The position numbers and the translations under genes were made by a program. Below, piece by piece: positions 21,983 through 33,710 of a stretch of 64,000 bases of DNA; position 1 is the stretch's first letter; each line of letters starts with the position of its first letter. The stretch comes from Rhodamnia argentea (Eukaryota > Streptophyta > Magnoliopsida > Myrtales > Myrtaceae), in assembly GCF_020921035.1 (NCBI RefSeq), contig NC_063151.1:26976934-27040933 (forward strand), written 5' to 3'. The notes below the pieces were generated by a model that saw nothing but the letters and a program-made list of their open reading frames with translations, was not told the DNA's origin and searched no databases.

Positions 21983-22411
21983 GTCTTTGCTTTTGTGGGT
22001 GACTGACAGAATCGAGAATAATGGAAACCAGGAAAGAGAAAGAAAGAAAAAAAATCTGAAATGATGTTGAGGGGTTGCCCTTTGTACATTTTTAGGGAGG
22101 CTCTGAATAGTAACTCTTTCTAAAAATGGAATTTTCCTTCTTCTCTCGGTTCAATCTACCTGTAGGAAGATTAAATTAGGAAGCTCCAGAAAATGGGCCG
22201 CAAAGGACAATCATGAAATAGCATCGGTGTGAATTTAAAGTGAGTTAGGATGGTTTCGCTCAAAAATTTTGATGTTCATATTATAGCAATTGAAGATTGG
22301 CTTGGGAAATGTGAACTCTAAGAGAAGCGGTAAGTCGTTTTGCAAATTTATTTCTTTGAGCACAAGAATCTCCATTTCCAGGATTTAGTTATTTATCTTT
22401 CATAGGATTTT
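21983..22411. other. Promoter side of the carrier gene; no gene seen
   Basis: AT-rich upstream flank of the minus-strand CoA carrier. No clear TATA box was picked out. Confidence 0.4.
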
Positions 22412-22878
22412 GAGAAAATTCCAAATAAGGACCTGAAATACCCTTATTTTCTTGAAAAAGTGCCTTACCAAGGGCCTTTTTGTCATTTACGATTTAATTA
22501 TTTTGTCTTTTTTTTTTACTTTTTTTCTTTCTTTTTTCATTTCATTTTCTCTTGTGGCCGGTCTTAGGCGATGGCCGGCCTCGCCTGTGGCGATCGAGGT
22601 CGATTTCGCTCAAGCGCGGTCACCTTGACAACCACAAGGGACAGCCTCGCCCGGGTGATCCCTTGCTGGCTGCCTACAAAGAAAAAAATAAATGGGAAAC
22701 ATAAAAAATAAAATGAGAAAAAGGAAAAAAAAATTAAAAATTAAATGACGAAAATGTCCTTGGTCAAGTCATTCTTTGAAACAATAAGTGCACTTTAGGC
22801 TCTTATTAAAATAATGTCTATTTCAAGCGCTATTTGATAAAATAAGTGCATTTTAAACCCTTATTTGAAATTTTTCCT
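22412..22878. mobile_element. Second type of TIR element with GC-rich core
   Basis: The left end GAAAATTCCAAATAAGGACC and the right end TTATTTGAAATTTTTC are imperfect inverted repeats. The centre is GC-rich (GGTCGATTTCGC, GCCTCGCC) between T-rich and A-rich arms. Same architecture as copy A but different termini, so a sister family. Confidence 0.55.
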
Positions 22879-23539
22879 AAAATTTTCAATGGGCCTTCAT
22901 TGTTGGTTTTCGGTTCTGAGAAAGGTGATTCGAGGAGGATACAAGTATCTCATTCTTCTCTATGGCATGTGCATGCGGCGGTCCAATTAAGGCTATGTTT
23001 GTTTCATAGAAAATAAATGATATTTTCAAAAAAAAAAATTAAGAATATTAGCTTATATCGCTCATAGAAATAAATGAACGAAAAGTTTAGACATAAATCA
23101 TTATTGACAATGACAATGTTTTTTATTAGTAGACTATTTCAAGCTATAAAAATAATTATTTTTGGCAAATTATTTTTTTAAATTATTTATTTTTCACGAA
23201 ATAGATGAAGACTTAGAGTAAAGACAACATGACGGAGATTAGGAAAAGACAAATCGGAACATTAAATCAAAGAAATTGAAAGTGCAATAAGTGGGCCTTA
23301 CCGAACAGGTCATTCCGGGTCCAGCAAGCTCAGATCACACTGAATGGGCTCAACGCGGAGCCCAGGGCGGTTTCTGCCCAAAACGACGAGCAACGTGCCA
23401 GGTATGGGGGAGCAAAAACGACGTGCCGTACTAGAACCAGATCTCCGATCTAAAAAGCGAAAAATATGAACTCGTAATCGAGCACGAACAGTTTCGCAGT
23501 TTCGCCAAAATCTCTTCCTGATCGCAAACCCACGCATCC
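22879..23539. other. Intergenic with a small AT-rich MITE-like segment and the coatomer zeta promoter
   Basis: About 22994-23210 starts GGCTATGTTTGTTTCATAG and ends with a matching TTTTTCACGAAATAGATG arm, a MITE-like layout shared in style with 28454-28900 and 34458-34695. The following 300 bp is the likely promoter and leader of the coatomer gene. Confidence 0.45.
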
Positions 23540-26172
23540 ATGGCGCATTTCTCATCTTCTCGCGTAACTCTCTCTCTTTCTCTCTCTCTCTCTCTGTGTT
23601 CCGAGACAAGTTTTCGGTTAAACAATTTTTGATCCTCCTGAAGTTATTGACTGTCTTGTGAATGTCATCGTTTGTACTTTGTGATGCTTTGAGCAATGCG
23701 AGCTGCGGTGAGATGTTTGTGGACTTCGATTTGATTTTTCGATTTCTGTCATTGCTCGGAGTTTCAATGGAAGCTGCTTGCGTTGAGTAAGAGGCACGAT
23801 TCAGAGCTTCTGCTTGCGTATCTCTTTAGATCTGTTGGACGGTGATCTGGGTTTTGCTATTGGAGTTGTTTCGCCATGCATATTTAGCTCGATGCGGATT
23901 GAATATGCTGTGCAACTGATCTCTCTCCGCGCGCGCATGTGGAGCAGGGACTGATATTGAAAGTTTTTCGACAGTTCGATGATTTGTTATGCGTAAACAC
24001 ATCGTATTGATGTATGCTATTATACTTGTAAAATTAGATCGGATAGGTGGAGCAGTGGTTTTAAACAATTATGGATCTTAGGATTATGATTTCTTAATAT
24101 GTCAGGGCAAACTTAAGAAAATGTAAAGCTGTTCTTTTTAAGAAGTTCAATGACAGCATAACTAGAAAATGTCTAGAATTTGAAGTGTGCTCTTGAGTGG
24201 CTAAATAGATGTCAGCCCAATTATTTTAGCAGACATTATAAACTGCTTCTGTTCACTAAGATGAGATCAGTACTTAAGATTCTGATTTAGTCTCTTATGA
24301 AAACGCCTGTCTCAATTTTATTTCCTTGATAATGAGTCAATCTGTGACGACTGAGCTAATTCGGTTAAACTAATCAAATTATCTCGACTACTTAGTTGGC
24401 TGGTTTAATGGAAATAGATCAGCATTTTTTTTTTTTCTCATCACGCTCTCACGAATATCTATTTTGCCACTTAATGTGGTTGTCATTTGTGTTCATAGGA
24501 CTTGTGCCCTTTGGTGAAGAACATTCTTCTGCTGGATTCTGAAGGAAAACGTGTTGCAGTCAAATATTACTCAGATGATTGGGCCACAAATAGTGCTAAA
24601 TTAGCCTTTGAGAAATCTGTCTTCACCAAAACTTTGAAGACAAATGCTAGGACAGAAGGTACTTCATCCGTAGAAGATATGTTTATGAAGATTCTGTTAT
24701 TCAAATCCTTTTGCATTGATTTAAGTGAGTGGCGTTTCTTGTTCTATTATGGCGCTTCACCGATTTCAGGAGTTTGATACCATTTTGACTTGAGGGCGGT
24801 GTATTACATACTAACTATTTCAATCGCTGTGCTTGTAGATGTAGATGTAGATGTAGATAATATATCGCTCATGTAAGTTTCGTATCTTATGCATTTAGCC
24901 TTAGTGCAGAAGACCATACATGAATTCAGCAAGAATTTCCTTGGTTTGACACTGTATATAAACTTTGGCAATCAACTGTGTAACTGGTTGATTTCGACCT
25001 GCTCTGATGCTATGTCCTGCTTGGTGTCTGAAATGGATTTTGTCAGGCAGAGACGGAAAGGGCAAATAAGATTAGATTCGAATTGTCATGGTTTTCTTTG
25101 CCAAAATTAGCAAAGGATGCATCTTTTATATGTGGATGGATGAACAAGTTGCGTATAGCACCTTAGAAATGAGAAGTTAGTGAAGATTGCTTGGTTTATG
25201 GATATTTGGTCAGTTGGATGTCAGGTCTTGTCTTTTTTAATTATTTGAGCACTTGCAATATTGATCTAGAGCTATATTATCACTTTCAGCGGAGATCGCA
25301 ATGTTCGAAAATAACATTGTCGTCTACAAATTCGTACAAGACTTGCACTTTTTTGTGACTGGAAGTGATGATGACAATGAGCTGATTTTAGCTTCAGTAC
25401 TTCAAGGTTTTTTTGATGCAGTTGCCCTTATTCTGAGGTATTGCTGGTTTTATTTTTGGAGGATGGTCGAAATTTTGAATTTTGCAGCTCTCTAGTATCT
25501 TCATGGCTCATGTGCTTATCCTTTTTCTTCTATGTTCCACTCAGAAATAATGTTGACAAAAATGAAGCACTCGAGAATCTAGATCTTATTCTTCTTTGCA
25601 TTGACGAGATTGTCGATGGAGGGTAAATATTCCTTCTGCACTTCCGTTTAGTTAGATAGCTTCCTTTGAGGTCCATTGTGCTAAATTAGCTTCAGGAAAC
25701 CCTTCTTCAGTGAATTAGGAGGAGAAGGAAAAAGCTTGTACACTGGCTTTGTTCAAATTGGCCAAGCTTATCTAGTATCTTATATATCTGTTTCTGTAGG
25801 ATGATCCTTGAAACAGATGCCAGTACCATAGCTGGAAAAGTTGCATCCCACAGCATTGATGCTGCTGCCCCATTGTCTGAGCAGGTGTTGCATCTCTCCA
25901 TGTGTGCTTTTTCCTACTAGCAGGAATAGTTACAAGCTCTTAGATGATGCTCAATAACTGCTTCTGATAAGCTTAGCTAAATATCTCCTGATAGGAAACT
26001 ACGTCCCTGCTTTGCTTTGCTTTGCTTCTGTAGGCTTTTCTGCTATATTTATTTATCTGCATGATTGATCTAACTTCTCTACAATTATTTACTGGTTTTT
26101 AAAATCTTGCAGACTTTAACCCAAGCATTGGCTACAGCTCGCGAACATATCACAAGATCCCTCCTCACATGA
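23540..26172 (+). CDS. Coatomer subunit zeta (COPI)
   Basis: Six exons (23540-23563, 24499-24658, 25290-25437, 25545-25622, 25800-25884, 26113-26172) encode 184 residues, close to the usual 177-181. Zeta is the small longin-type subunit of the F-COPI subcomplex that coats Golgi-to-ER vesicles. Seen: [20 protein letters not shown] at the N-terminus, then [51 protein letters not shown] and the C-terminal [20 protein letters not shown]. All five introns are GT-AG and phases agree. The 8-codon first exon (MAHFSSSR) is the least certain part; the ATG lies just before a CT tract and its donor is CGC/GTAACT. Arabidopsis relatives also have a very short, variable N-terminus. Confidence 0.92.
23568..23595 (+). 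repeat. (CT)n microsatellite at the start of intron 1 of the coatomer gene
   Basis: A CT-rich tract (TCTCTCTTTCTCTCTCTC type) begins four bases after the proposed exon 1 donor. Confidence 0.85.
24835..24858 (+). repeat. Hexanucleotide tandem repeat (GTAGAT)4
   Basis: Four uninterrupted GTAGAT units lie inside intron 2 of the coatomer zeta gene. Confidence 0.9.
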
Positions 26173-26847
26173 TTTTTCTCCTTGTAATTGGTGATAAGTA
26201 TGCTGCTTCTCTTTTTAGTTTTTATCCCCCCTACCAAAGAAAAAAATATTTTTGCATGACGATTAAGTTGTTTTAACAGCCATTGGTTGATTGGGCAATG
26301 AGATTTGTGTAATTCTGGTTGGTGCAGATCTCCTATTGAAATAATTAGCATCTATTGGAGTTTTCTTGTGGGTTTCGTTACGAAAATTCTAGTGACACAA
26401 AACTCTTTGGTTATTTATTAACTCACATGATACGTGTTATGATAGCTCTCTTTTCTAGTTGGTTGCGTTGTGGGTGAGGTGCTATCGTTCAGATAGATCT
26501 TGGTTATTTTTCAGTAAGATGATCTCTGTGCATGAAATTTTGTGATAAAACTACTATATGGATGATGTGATGCGGGGAAAACCACGCATTGCATGCGAAA
26601 TGTGATGGAAACTTGAGGCATGTGTGTTTTTTTGTGAAATCCACTGTGTGTTTGGTGTCTCTCAAAATGCGATTGGCTTGATACGATATAATCTATTACA
26701 CATGTGCATTTGCTTGGCGGTTCCGTATCGAAGCAATTGATGATGGTACCTCGGTTAGGTCATACGAAAGTTGTTGGAGAGTTCATGAAAAGGGCCCTTC
26801 GAGTGGCCGGGCTATCCAGTGTGATGACATGATTCTCTTGTGTGCTG
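26173..26847. other. 3' flank of the coatomer gene; no gene seen
   Basis: Contains the 3' UTR of the coatomer gene and AT-rich sequence. No ORF with recognisable content. Confidence 0.5.
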
Positions 26848-27147
26848 TTTATGCTTGGTGGGGTGGGAAGTTAGCTGGGGTCTCCATCGCCCTGCCTGAA
26901 GAACCAAATATGGAACTTCATACGAATCAAAACGAAGCAGAATTTGACAACTGCCTTGCCTGTATTAGCGCCAATCGTATCAATTCCCTGTTTGACTGTT
27001 ATACCATGGTGGTTGAAGGATAACCATAAGCTTATTTTCATATATTGTGCCTCCGGCAAGTAACATATCATATGTCGATGAACCCTTTTATATGTATTCC
27101 TCTTTGTTGTCAAAACCCTTTAGTCCACTAAATTGAGTCGTGTCGTC
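26848..27147 (+). repeat. Direct duplication, unit 1 (about 300 bp)
   Basis: Starts TGCTTGGTGGGGTGGGAAG and shares long blocks with 27457-27790, such as GAAGCAGAATTTGACAA, TTGCCTTGCCTGTATTAG and CGCCTCCGGCAAGTA-like text. Identity is clear but well below 90 percent. The origin is unknown; no protein domain was recognised in either strand. Confidence 0.75.
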
Positions 27148-27355
27148 AGATGAGAATAAATTTGATATTTAATTACTCGACATGGCTCTTCGGGGAGACG
27201 TTGCGCAAATGTTCTAAAACAGCGTTTCTTGCCCGCAATTGGAGGATTTGTCACTAAATTAAGTTGCAATCCAAACTCTAACCTCTCGTTTGCAATCGAA
27301 ATCAATGCTTCGCTGGTTGCCCCTCCCCTTTAGCCGCCAAGCATCATCAATCTGA

Positions 27356-27358
<3 letters not shown>

Positions 27359-27388
<30 letters not shown>
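27359..27388 (+). repeat. (CT)n microsatellite
   Basis: A pure CT run lies between the two duplication units. Confidence 0.9.
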
Positions 27389-27389
<1 letters not shown>

Positions 27390-27456
27390 AGTCCTCTGCA
27401 CCCACCATTCCTCCCTCCACAACCAGCTTCAACGCTAACCTTTCGACAAGACTCAT

Positions 27457-27790
27457 TTCATGCTTGGTGGGATGGAAAGTTAGTTGGAGTCTATCGCGTC
27501 GCTAAAAGAACCGAACATAAAACTTCATACACTCCGTTTAAAGAATCAAGTATGAAACTTCATGCGAATCAAATCGAAGCAGAATTTGACAATTGCCTTG
27601 CCTGTATTAGTTCCAATCATATCAATTCCATGTTTGACTATTATATCATGGTTGTCGAAAGATCACCATGTTTGCTCATTTTTTCATATCTTACGCCTCC
27701 GGCAAGTACCATCTCATATATTGATGAACACTTCAAACATATTCCTCTCCGTTATTAAAGCCCTTTTGTCCTCTAAATCAGGTCGTCCCG
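27457..27790 (+). repeat. Direct duplication, unit 2 (about 330 bp)
   Basis: The second copy of the 26848-27147 unit carries a small internal duplication of the AAACTTCAT phrase near 27520-27560 that unit 1 lacks. No gene recognised. Confidence 0.75.
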
Positions 27791-28453
27791 TGGCTAGTTA
27801 GCCCGCCTTCTGATTGCTTCAATCCTCAATTGTTTTCAGTAAATATGCCTAGCGGGACCTTCCCTTGAGCGATACGTTACACCTAAGATTTGGACTCAAT
27901 AACTGCTCTTGCCTTTAGTTGTTAGTGCGTGCTTACTGCCGCTACTCCCACCAGTTCTCTTCCGGTCCCTTATTTCTTTGGACTGGTTCAAACCCATCCT
28001 TTTCTAGTGAAGTAGCTCTCACCTCAATAATTCATAGAATCTCTCCCATTTCCCCATCCATATTAGCGAGAATTCCACTAGAAAGATGCCCAACCAGCCC
28101 ACCCGAAACATTAACTTCGAGTCAACTACTCTTCGACACATGCAATCGCATATGCTTCCACGTCTGGTACACCTCCGATAAATAAGATTGGGTGAAAGTA
28201 GAATCTAACCCTGAATGCCTTTCGATTGATATAAACTTGCCACAACTAGAGCGTTGGTAGAGTCTAAGAGCTAAATCCGAGACGCATATATTGAAAGCTT
28301 TGATTCCAGAGGATTGTGTTCATAAATGAGCTAAGCTTATATGTTTTGGATTAGTTTGTCCATTGTAATCGAAAATTTCTTGTGCTTTAAGCAAAATAAG
28401 AAAAGAAAATATTAGCGGATATTATTTCCATATGTATTGAAACTAAGACTTAG
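27791..28453. other. Intergenic; nothing recognised
   Basis: No supported gene, RNA or repeat. Open frames here are short and lack recognisable motifs. Confidence 0.5.
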
Positions 28454-28900
28454 GGTGTGTTTGTTCGGTGGAGAAATATCATGATAAAGTAAAATATTCT
28501 CCGGGAAATCATTTTTCAGTTTTCAGGTTATGGAATTTGTTTTTCTATCTTAGGCGCACATATTTTCATTGACTACAAATGGTTTTTCGTTGAGTGATCG
28601 TCTTTAGCAAACCAAGCACGTGAAAGTTCACACAACTAATTCGCGAAAAATTCCTTCGCTGAATGTGCTTGTTTCGGAGAAAACTTAATGATTAAAAAAA
28701 AAACTTTTTCGTGAAATAATTTTTCACGAAAATGTTTTCTTCTTTTTTAGGATAGGGAATTTATTTTTCTAATTTTAAACAAGCACGCTTTCTTTGACAA
28801 CAAATGGATTTCCATTGACCGGTCATTTTCAACGAATCAAACTCTTCAAAATTTAAAAAATTCATCCGCCAAAAGTTCGCTCAGTCAAACAAACACACCT
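28454..28900. mobile_element. MITE-like element with GTGTGTTTGTT termini
   Basis: The left end AGGGTGTGTTTGTTCGG and the right end, read in complement, AAGGTGTGTTTGTTTG form terminal inverted repeats of about 15 bp around a 450-bp AT-rich body with TTTTTCACGAAAAT-type sub-repeats. hAT-like termini are plausible; I could not confirm an 8-bp target duplication. Confidence 0.55.
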
Positions 28901-29529
28901 TCTAACAATAATATGAGCCCTGCTCTAGATCACCTTCACAAGTGGATCATGTCTGATTTGAATCATACCCTTTTTCTCAGACTTCCTATCTAGAAGATCA
29001 GGCTTAGCCCGTGTCTCTCGCCATTTTCAGGTCATGATCAGTGATGAAGACTTGGTCCTCAGGGCCAAACCTAATTGCCCAAGAGACTCATTTAATTCCA
29101 GATAATAATGTCGTCCAACCCCCATTTCCCTTGAGCTTTTGCTTCGGTCTTGCTCAAAATGTCACCCCACCTCAAAGTTTGATGTGGGTCTCATGAGATG
29201 ATGCCGTGCCACTATCTATTGCAGTCTTTGCTTTTCTCATGGACAGTACAGAGTCGACTTGACAAATCAAAATATGAAAGAGAAACGACAATCCTTTATT
29301 CTTACCGAGCTGCAACAGGCTTTCTAAAAATTTTTAGGGGAATCCTCTTTAGTATGGGAAGAACTTCAAATATATCTTGTATTCGAACTTTCAAACTCAC
29401 AAGAGAATTGGTAGGGTGATGAAAATTTCGTAAGTGATAAGTTTATTTTATTGGGAAAAAAATGGTTGGATCTTAGAATGTGTAAAGAAGAAGAAGAGGC
29501 TCAAATGTATAACCAACTGAAAAACTATA
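28901..29529. other. Intergenic; nothing recognised
   Basis: No supported gene or RNA. Sequence has ordinary composition. Confidence 0.5.
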
Positions 29530-30311
29530 GGGAAAATTGTCGAAGAAGTCCTAAACTTATTGCAATCTTGCCTTTAAGCCCAAACCTTTGAATTTTATCA
29601 ATTGAGTCATAAAGATTTTCACGTTTTGAGAACTAAGTTCATTTGGCCAATTTTGATCGAAAATCGCTAACGAGCCAGCCGGCCGACGCCGACATAGTCA
29701 AAATCTAATCACATTTTAACATTTTTTTTTGAATTATTCTCTTTTTTTTTTTCTTTTCTTTTTTTTTCTTCTTTTTTTTCTTCCTTTCTTACCTCCACCA
29801 GGCTCGGGTGAGGGCCGCTCTCGCTATCCTCAAGAGAGAGATGCCCGAAGCCCGGACTAGCAAGAACAACACTCGCTTGAGGATCGCCCTCGCTAGCCTC
29901 GGGAGAGGGACGCCCAAGCCTAGGCGAGTGATGGCCGCCCTCGCCCGGGCTAGCGAGAGCAACACTTAAGGGCGACCCTCGTGTGACACCGACGACCTTC
30001 GCCGAGCTCGTCAATGGCCGGCGAAGGGAAGAAAAAAAGATAAGAAAAGAAAAGAAAAGAATAAACAAATAAATGAATCGATTTGACAAAATATTAAAAT
30101 ATTATTAAAAATTATTCAAGTCGGCGCCGGTCGTCCCAGGGCCCTACGTGGCACGTCGCCCACGTCATCAATTTATGGCCAAAATTTACAAATGAACTCA
30201 ATTAGCAAAACATAAAAATGTGTAAGACTCAATTGATAAAATCAAAAAGGGTTAGGACTGAATCAAAGCATAACTACAATAGGTTTATGACTTTTTGGAT
30301 AATTTTTTTTC
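29530..30311. mobile_element. Long-TIR element, copy B
   Basis: The left end GGGAAAATTGTCGAAGAAGT with CCTAAACTTATTGCAAT and the right end (ACTACAATAGGTTTATGAC then TTTTTGGATAATTTT) are inverted repeats. The GC-rich core has repeated CCCTCGCTAGCCTCGGGAG-like motifs between pyrimidine-rich and purine-rich arms. Same family as copies A and C-F. Confidence 0.7.
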
Positions 30312-30758
30312 GAGAAATCTAGAAACCAAACTCAAAACCTTCTATTTTGATATCACCGTGAAACGAAGGCATAAACATTGTGTTTTTACTCCAAAAATTT
30401 TAAACAGCTAAAAGGAAATGCAATACATGTTTAACGAGTCTTGATAAACAAGCGCGAGACTTTTTAAAACTACCGACATCGAATTGCAAATATGCTCTAC
30501 CGCACTTTTCGGACAAGAAAGCGTCCCGTGTATCTTTATGACGTGTCTCCACTCTCTAGCGGGCGACAGTGGTCAAATCAGTCGGAGAGATGTACAACTG
30601 CTTGGGAATCACGGCGTTTTGGTTTTAACTCGTGCCAATCCGTTCGATGACAATTAACCATTGGATGATGGAGCTTGGACCGACGAAATCATACTTCGTC
30701 ATCAACTAAACAGTACGATTCTCGCGTAGAGAACTATTCGAGGTCTGTATTTTATCAA
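30312..30758. other. Spacer between long-TIR copies B and C
   Basis: About 450 bp with no gene recognised. Confidence 0.5.
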
Positions 30759-31363
30759 GGAAAAGTATCAAAAAAATTCTTAAATATGTTATATTGATAT
30801 CAATTCGATCTCAAATCTTTTCAATTAGACCAATTTAGTTATAAACTTTTGCACATTGATACCAATTCGGTTATGGCATGGCTGACTCTAACATTTTTTA
30901 ATTTTTTTATTAGATTTTTTTCTTGTCCTTTTCTTTTTGCCGATGTCTGGCCACGTAGAGGCACCGAGCCTCGCCCTTGCCCGGCGAGGCCGTCCTAGCT
31001 TGGGCGAGGATCGAGCTCGCAAGATCTGGCAAGAGGGGCCTCATAGCGCTCGCCTTAACCCATGCGCTGCCCGGAGAGGCCGATCCTCGCCTACGGCCAC
31101 CATAAAAAATAAATGGGAGGAGAAAGAGAAAAGGAAAAAGATAATGAAATTATAAAACACAAAAGATAAAAATTAAAAACATCCACTTCAACGCCAGTCG
31201 TGCAATGTAAAATGGCCGGTATCCATGTCGGCAATTGATTGGATAGGCTGAATTAGTACCGAATTAAAAAAAAATGTTTACGATTAAATTGGTCCAATTA
31301 AAAGGTTCATGATCAAATTCGCATCAATGCAACATGATTATCGACTTTTGGGATACGTTTTCC
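30759..31363. mobile_element. Long-TIR element, copy C
   Basis: The left end GGAAAAGTATCAAAAAAATT and the right end CTTTTGGGATACGTTTTCC are inverted repeats. Both flank blocks containing GATATCAATTCGATC-like and GATCAAATTCGCATC-like text. The core is GC-rich with GAGCCTCGCC-type motifs. Confidence 0.65.
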
Positions 31364-31769
31364 GGCATATTTGCTTACATCCGAAATTCAAGTAGCCACC
31401 TTTTCTTCTAGTAGTGGCCCGGGGTCCCTTAATGCCCCCGTCAATTCCGTGCTTGAAAATCTTGTGTCGGGAGGTCATCTTCGTTGCAACTTCGTCTCTT
31501 GTTCTCAAGCGATCTAGAAGGTCAAGGGAAATCGTCCAGCACGTTACGCGTGCGAACGCCCTCTATTTTCGTGGGAAAAAATTGATCGGGGATTCTGGAG
31601 AAAGACAAATAGCGCGTGATGTTTCCACGTATTGACCCCGATCTGAACAAAGGGAAGCAAAGCAATGTTCTGTGCGGAGTCAAACGGATCCATTCGACGG
31701 ACCATCGAACACCCCAGCGAGGGTCGCACGTTTTCATACTTATATCACAAGCCAACTCGAGGGAGGGAA

Positions 31770-32190
31770 GAATTACAAAGAGAAAAAAAAAAAAAAAGTC
31801 GTAAATCCACCGTATTTATATCAATTCAGTCCTAAAACTTTTCACATTTTGATAATCGAGTTTATTTGGCCAATTTTAGTTGGTAATTGATGACATGGAT
31901 CCTAACCGTTCTACGTGGCAAGATCGAATTTGATATCGAAAATTTTTTTTTATTTTTATTTATTTTTTCCTTCCTTTTTTATATTGTTGAGGTTTATTTT
32001 AAATTTTGGATTTTTCTTTCTTATCTTTTTTATATTGTTAGCAGCCGACGAGGGCTCACACGCCATTTATTTATGAATAGATTCAATTGACAAAATGCTA
32101 AAATATTTAGGACGTAATTAGCACGATTGAAAAGTTTAGAATTAAATTGGCACAAATACGATGAGTTAGTGACTTTTTTTTTTATGTAAT
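31770..32190. mobile_element. Long-TIR element, copy D, AT-rich and shorter
   Basis: Left arm AAAAAAAGTCGTAAATCC...ATCAATTCAGTCCTAAAAC; right arm GGCACAAATACGATGAGTTAG then GACTTTTT. The GC-rich core seen in other copies is nearly absent, so this is a shortened derivative. Borders are approximate. Confidence 0.55.
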
Positions 32191-32779
32191 TATTACGATA
32201 TTTTATTTATGTTTGCTAACATAATCGTCTGTGGGTCATTTGATGCCTTAGACAAAGCAATGACGTACTAAGATTGGATGACATCTTTAGCATTTCTCAT
32301 TTTTTCAGTTAACCTATCTTTTGTTGAGGTCATGCAAACTTCGAGGTTAAGGAAGAAGAAAGGGATTGTTATATATATACACTTCAAAGTTTAAAGATGG
32401 AAATCGGAGTTAACCCATCGAAAGCTCAAATCACCACATTCATAGATATCTATTTATGATCTTATCTATCAAGATCGTGATCTTGACCTATCATTTGTTC
32501 GATTTGGTCGATATATATATATATATACATATATTTTTTTCAAACATTTTCCCCCCTTTAAAAGCCGCCTTCAGAATTTCAAAGTTTAAAATAAAGACAA
32601 GCACGAATGGGAGACGTTGGACTTGGACCCCAAGAGACGGAAACTTCCAATATGGAAATTCCTAAAACGTTTCGATATTCTTTTAATCACCTAGATTTTA
32701 AAGAAAAATTCCGAAACAAATTGCAATCGCAATTAGCTAAACGGGGCATTTCACAAACATCTCGAAAACTGCAAGTGTG
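32191..32779. other. Spacer between copies D and E; AT-rich
   Basis: Contains a TA dinucleotide run near 32510-32528. No gene recognised. Confidence 0.5.
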
Positions 32780-33710
32780 ACTATTTCGAAGAAAATTGTT
32801 AAAAAAGTCATAAACTTTTTGCTATTTTACCAATTTAGTCCTAAATATTTTAATTTTATCAATTCAATCCTAAACTTTTTTTTTTGTCGATTTAATCCTA
32901 AACTTTTTGTATTTATGCAAATTCAATCTATCCGGCCAACTTTGACGAGCTAACGCCGACGTGGATGTTGGTCCGCTCCGAGGTGAACGTCGGCATTGAC
33001 GTGGATAAATTTTAATAATTTAATATTTTTTCAAATTTTTTATCTTTATCTTTTCTGTTTTTTTCCTTTTACTTTCTCTTTCTTCTACCTCCATTTGCAC
33101 TGAACTTGTGTCCCTGCAGTAAACGATGAAACTCAAGAACAGAACGTGGAAGAAGAAGAAAGACCACGTCGCCGCCGCCGTCGCCGCCGCTGACCAACCC
33201 GACCAACTTCGATGGCCACTGCTGGCGGTAACCGGCCAGAGGCTAAGGCTGGCAAGCCTCGAGCAAAGCTCGCCCCTGCTGGCCACTAGAGGGGCGAGCC
33301 TTGCCGGCACTAGACGTGGTCTTTTTCTTCCACCACGTTTTGTTCTCGAGTTTCATCGTTTGCTGCAGGGACACGAGTTCAGTGCAAACGGAGGAACAAG
33401 AAATAGAAAGTAAAAGGAAAGAACCAGAAAAGAAAAGAAAAAATAAAAAAAGATTTAAAAAATATTATTAAAAATTATCCACGTCGGTTTCGGCATCCAC
33501 GTTAACGTCGATCGGCTCAAAATTGACCGGATGGACTGAATTAATACAAATATAAAAGGTTTAAGATTGAATCTGCACACAAAAAAGGTTTGCGAATGAA
33601 TTGGCACAAATATAAAAATTTTAGGACTGAATTGATAAAATTAAAAGGTTTATGACTGAATTGACAAAATTATAAAAGATTTTTTTGATAATTTGTCCAA
33701 CTATTTCGAA
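32780..33710. mobile_element. Long-TIR fold-back element, copy E, with 11-bp target duplication
   Basis: The element (32791-33699) is flanked by the direct repeat ACTATTTCGAA at 32780-32790 and 33700-33710. Duplications of 9-11 bp are characteristic of Mutator-like elements. The outer ends (GAAAATTGTTAAAAAAGTC and its complement GATTTTTTTGATAATTTGTC) are inverted repeats. An inner inverted repeat (33063-33170 with 33313-33421) closes around a GC-rich loop. No transposase is encoded; short ORFs inside are by-products of the GC-rich core. Confidence 0.75.

Noticed and set aside
27259-27456. Minus-strand frame containing an Arg-Glu run
   Set aside because: Much of it is the CT microsatellite; the rest has no recognisable motif or splice partner.
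33020-33413. Opposed ORFs of about 95 codons in copy E
   Set aside because: They fall in the GC-rich core and inverted repeat of a TIR element; alanine-rich reading is compositional.
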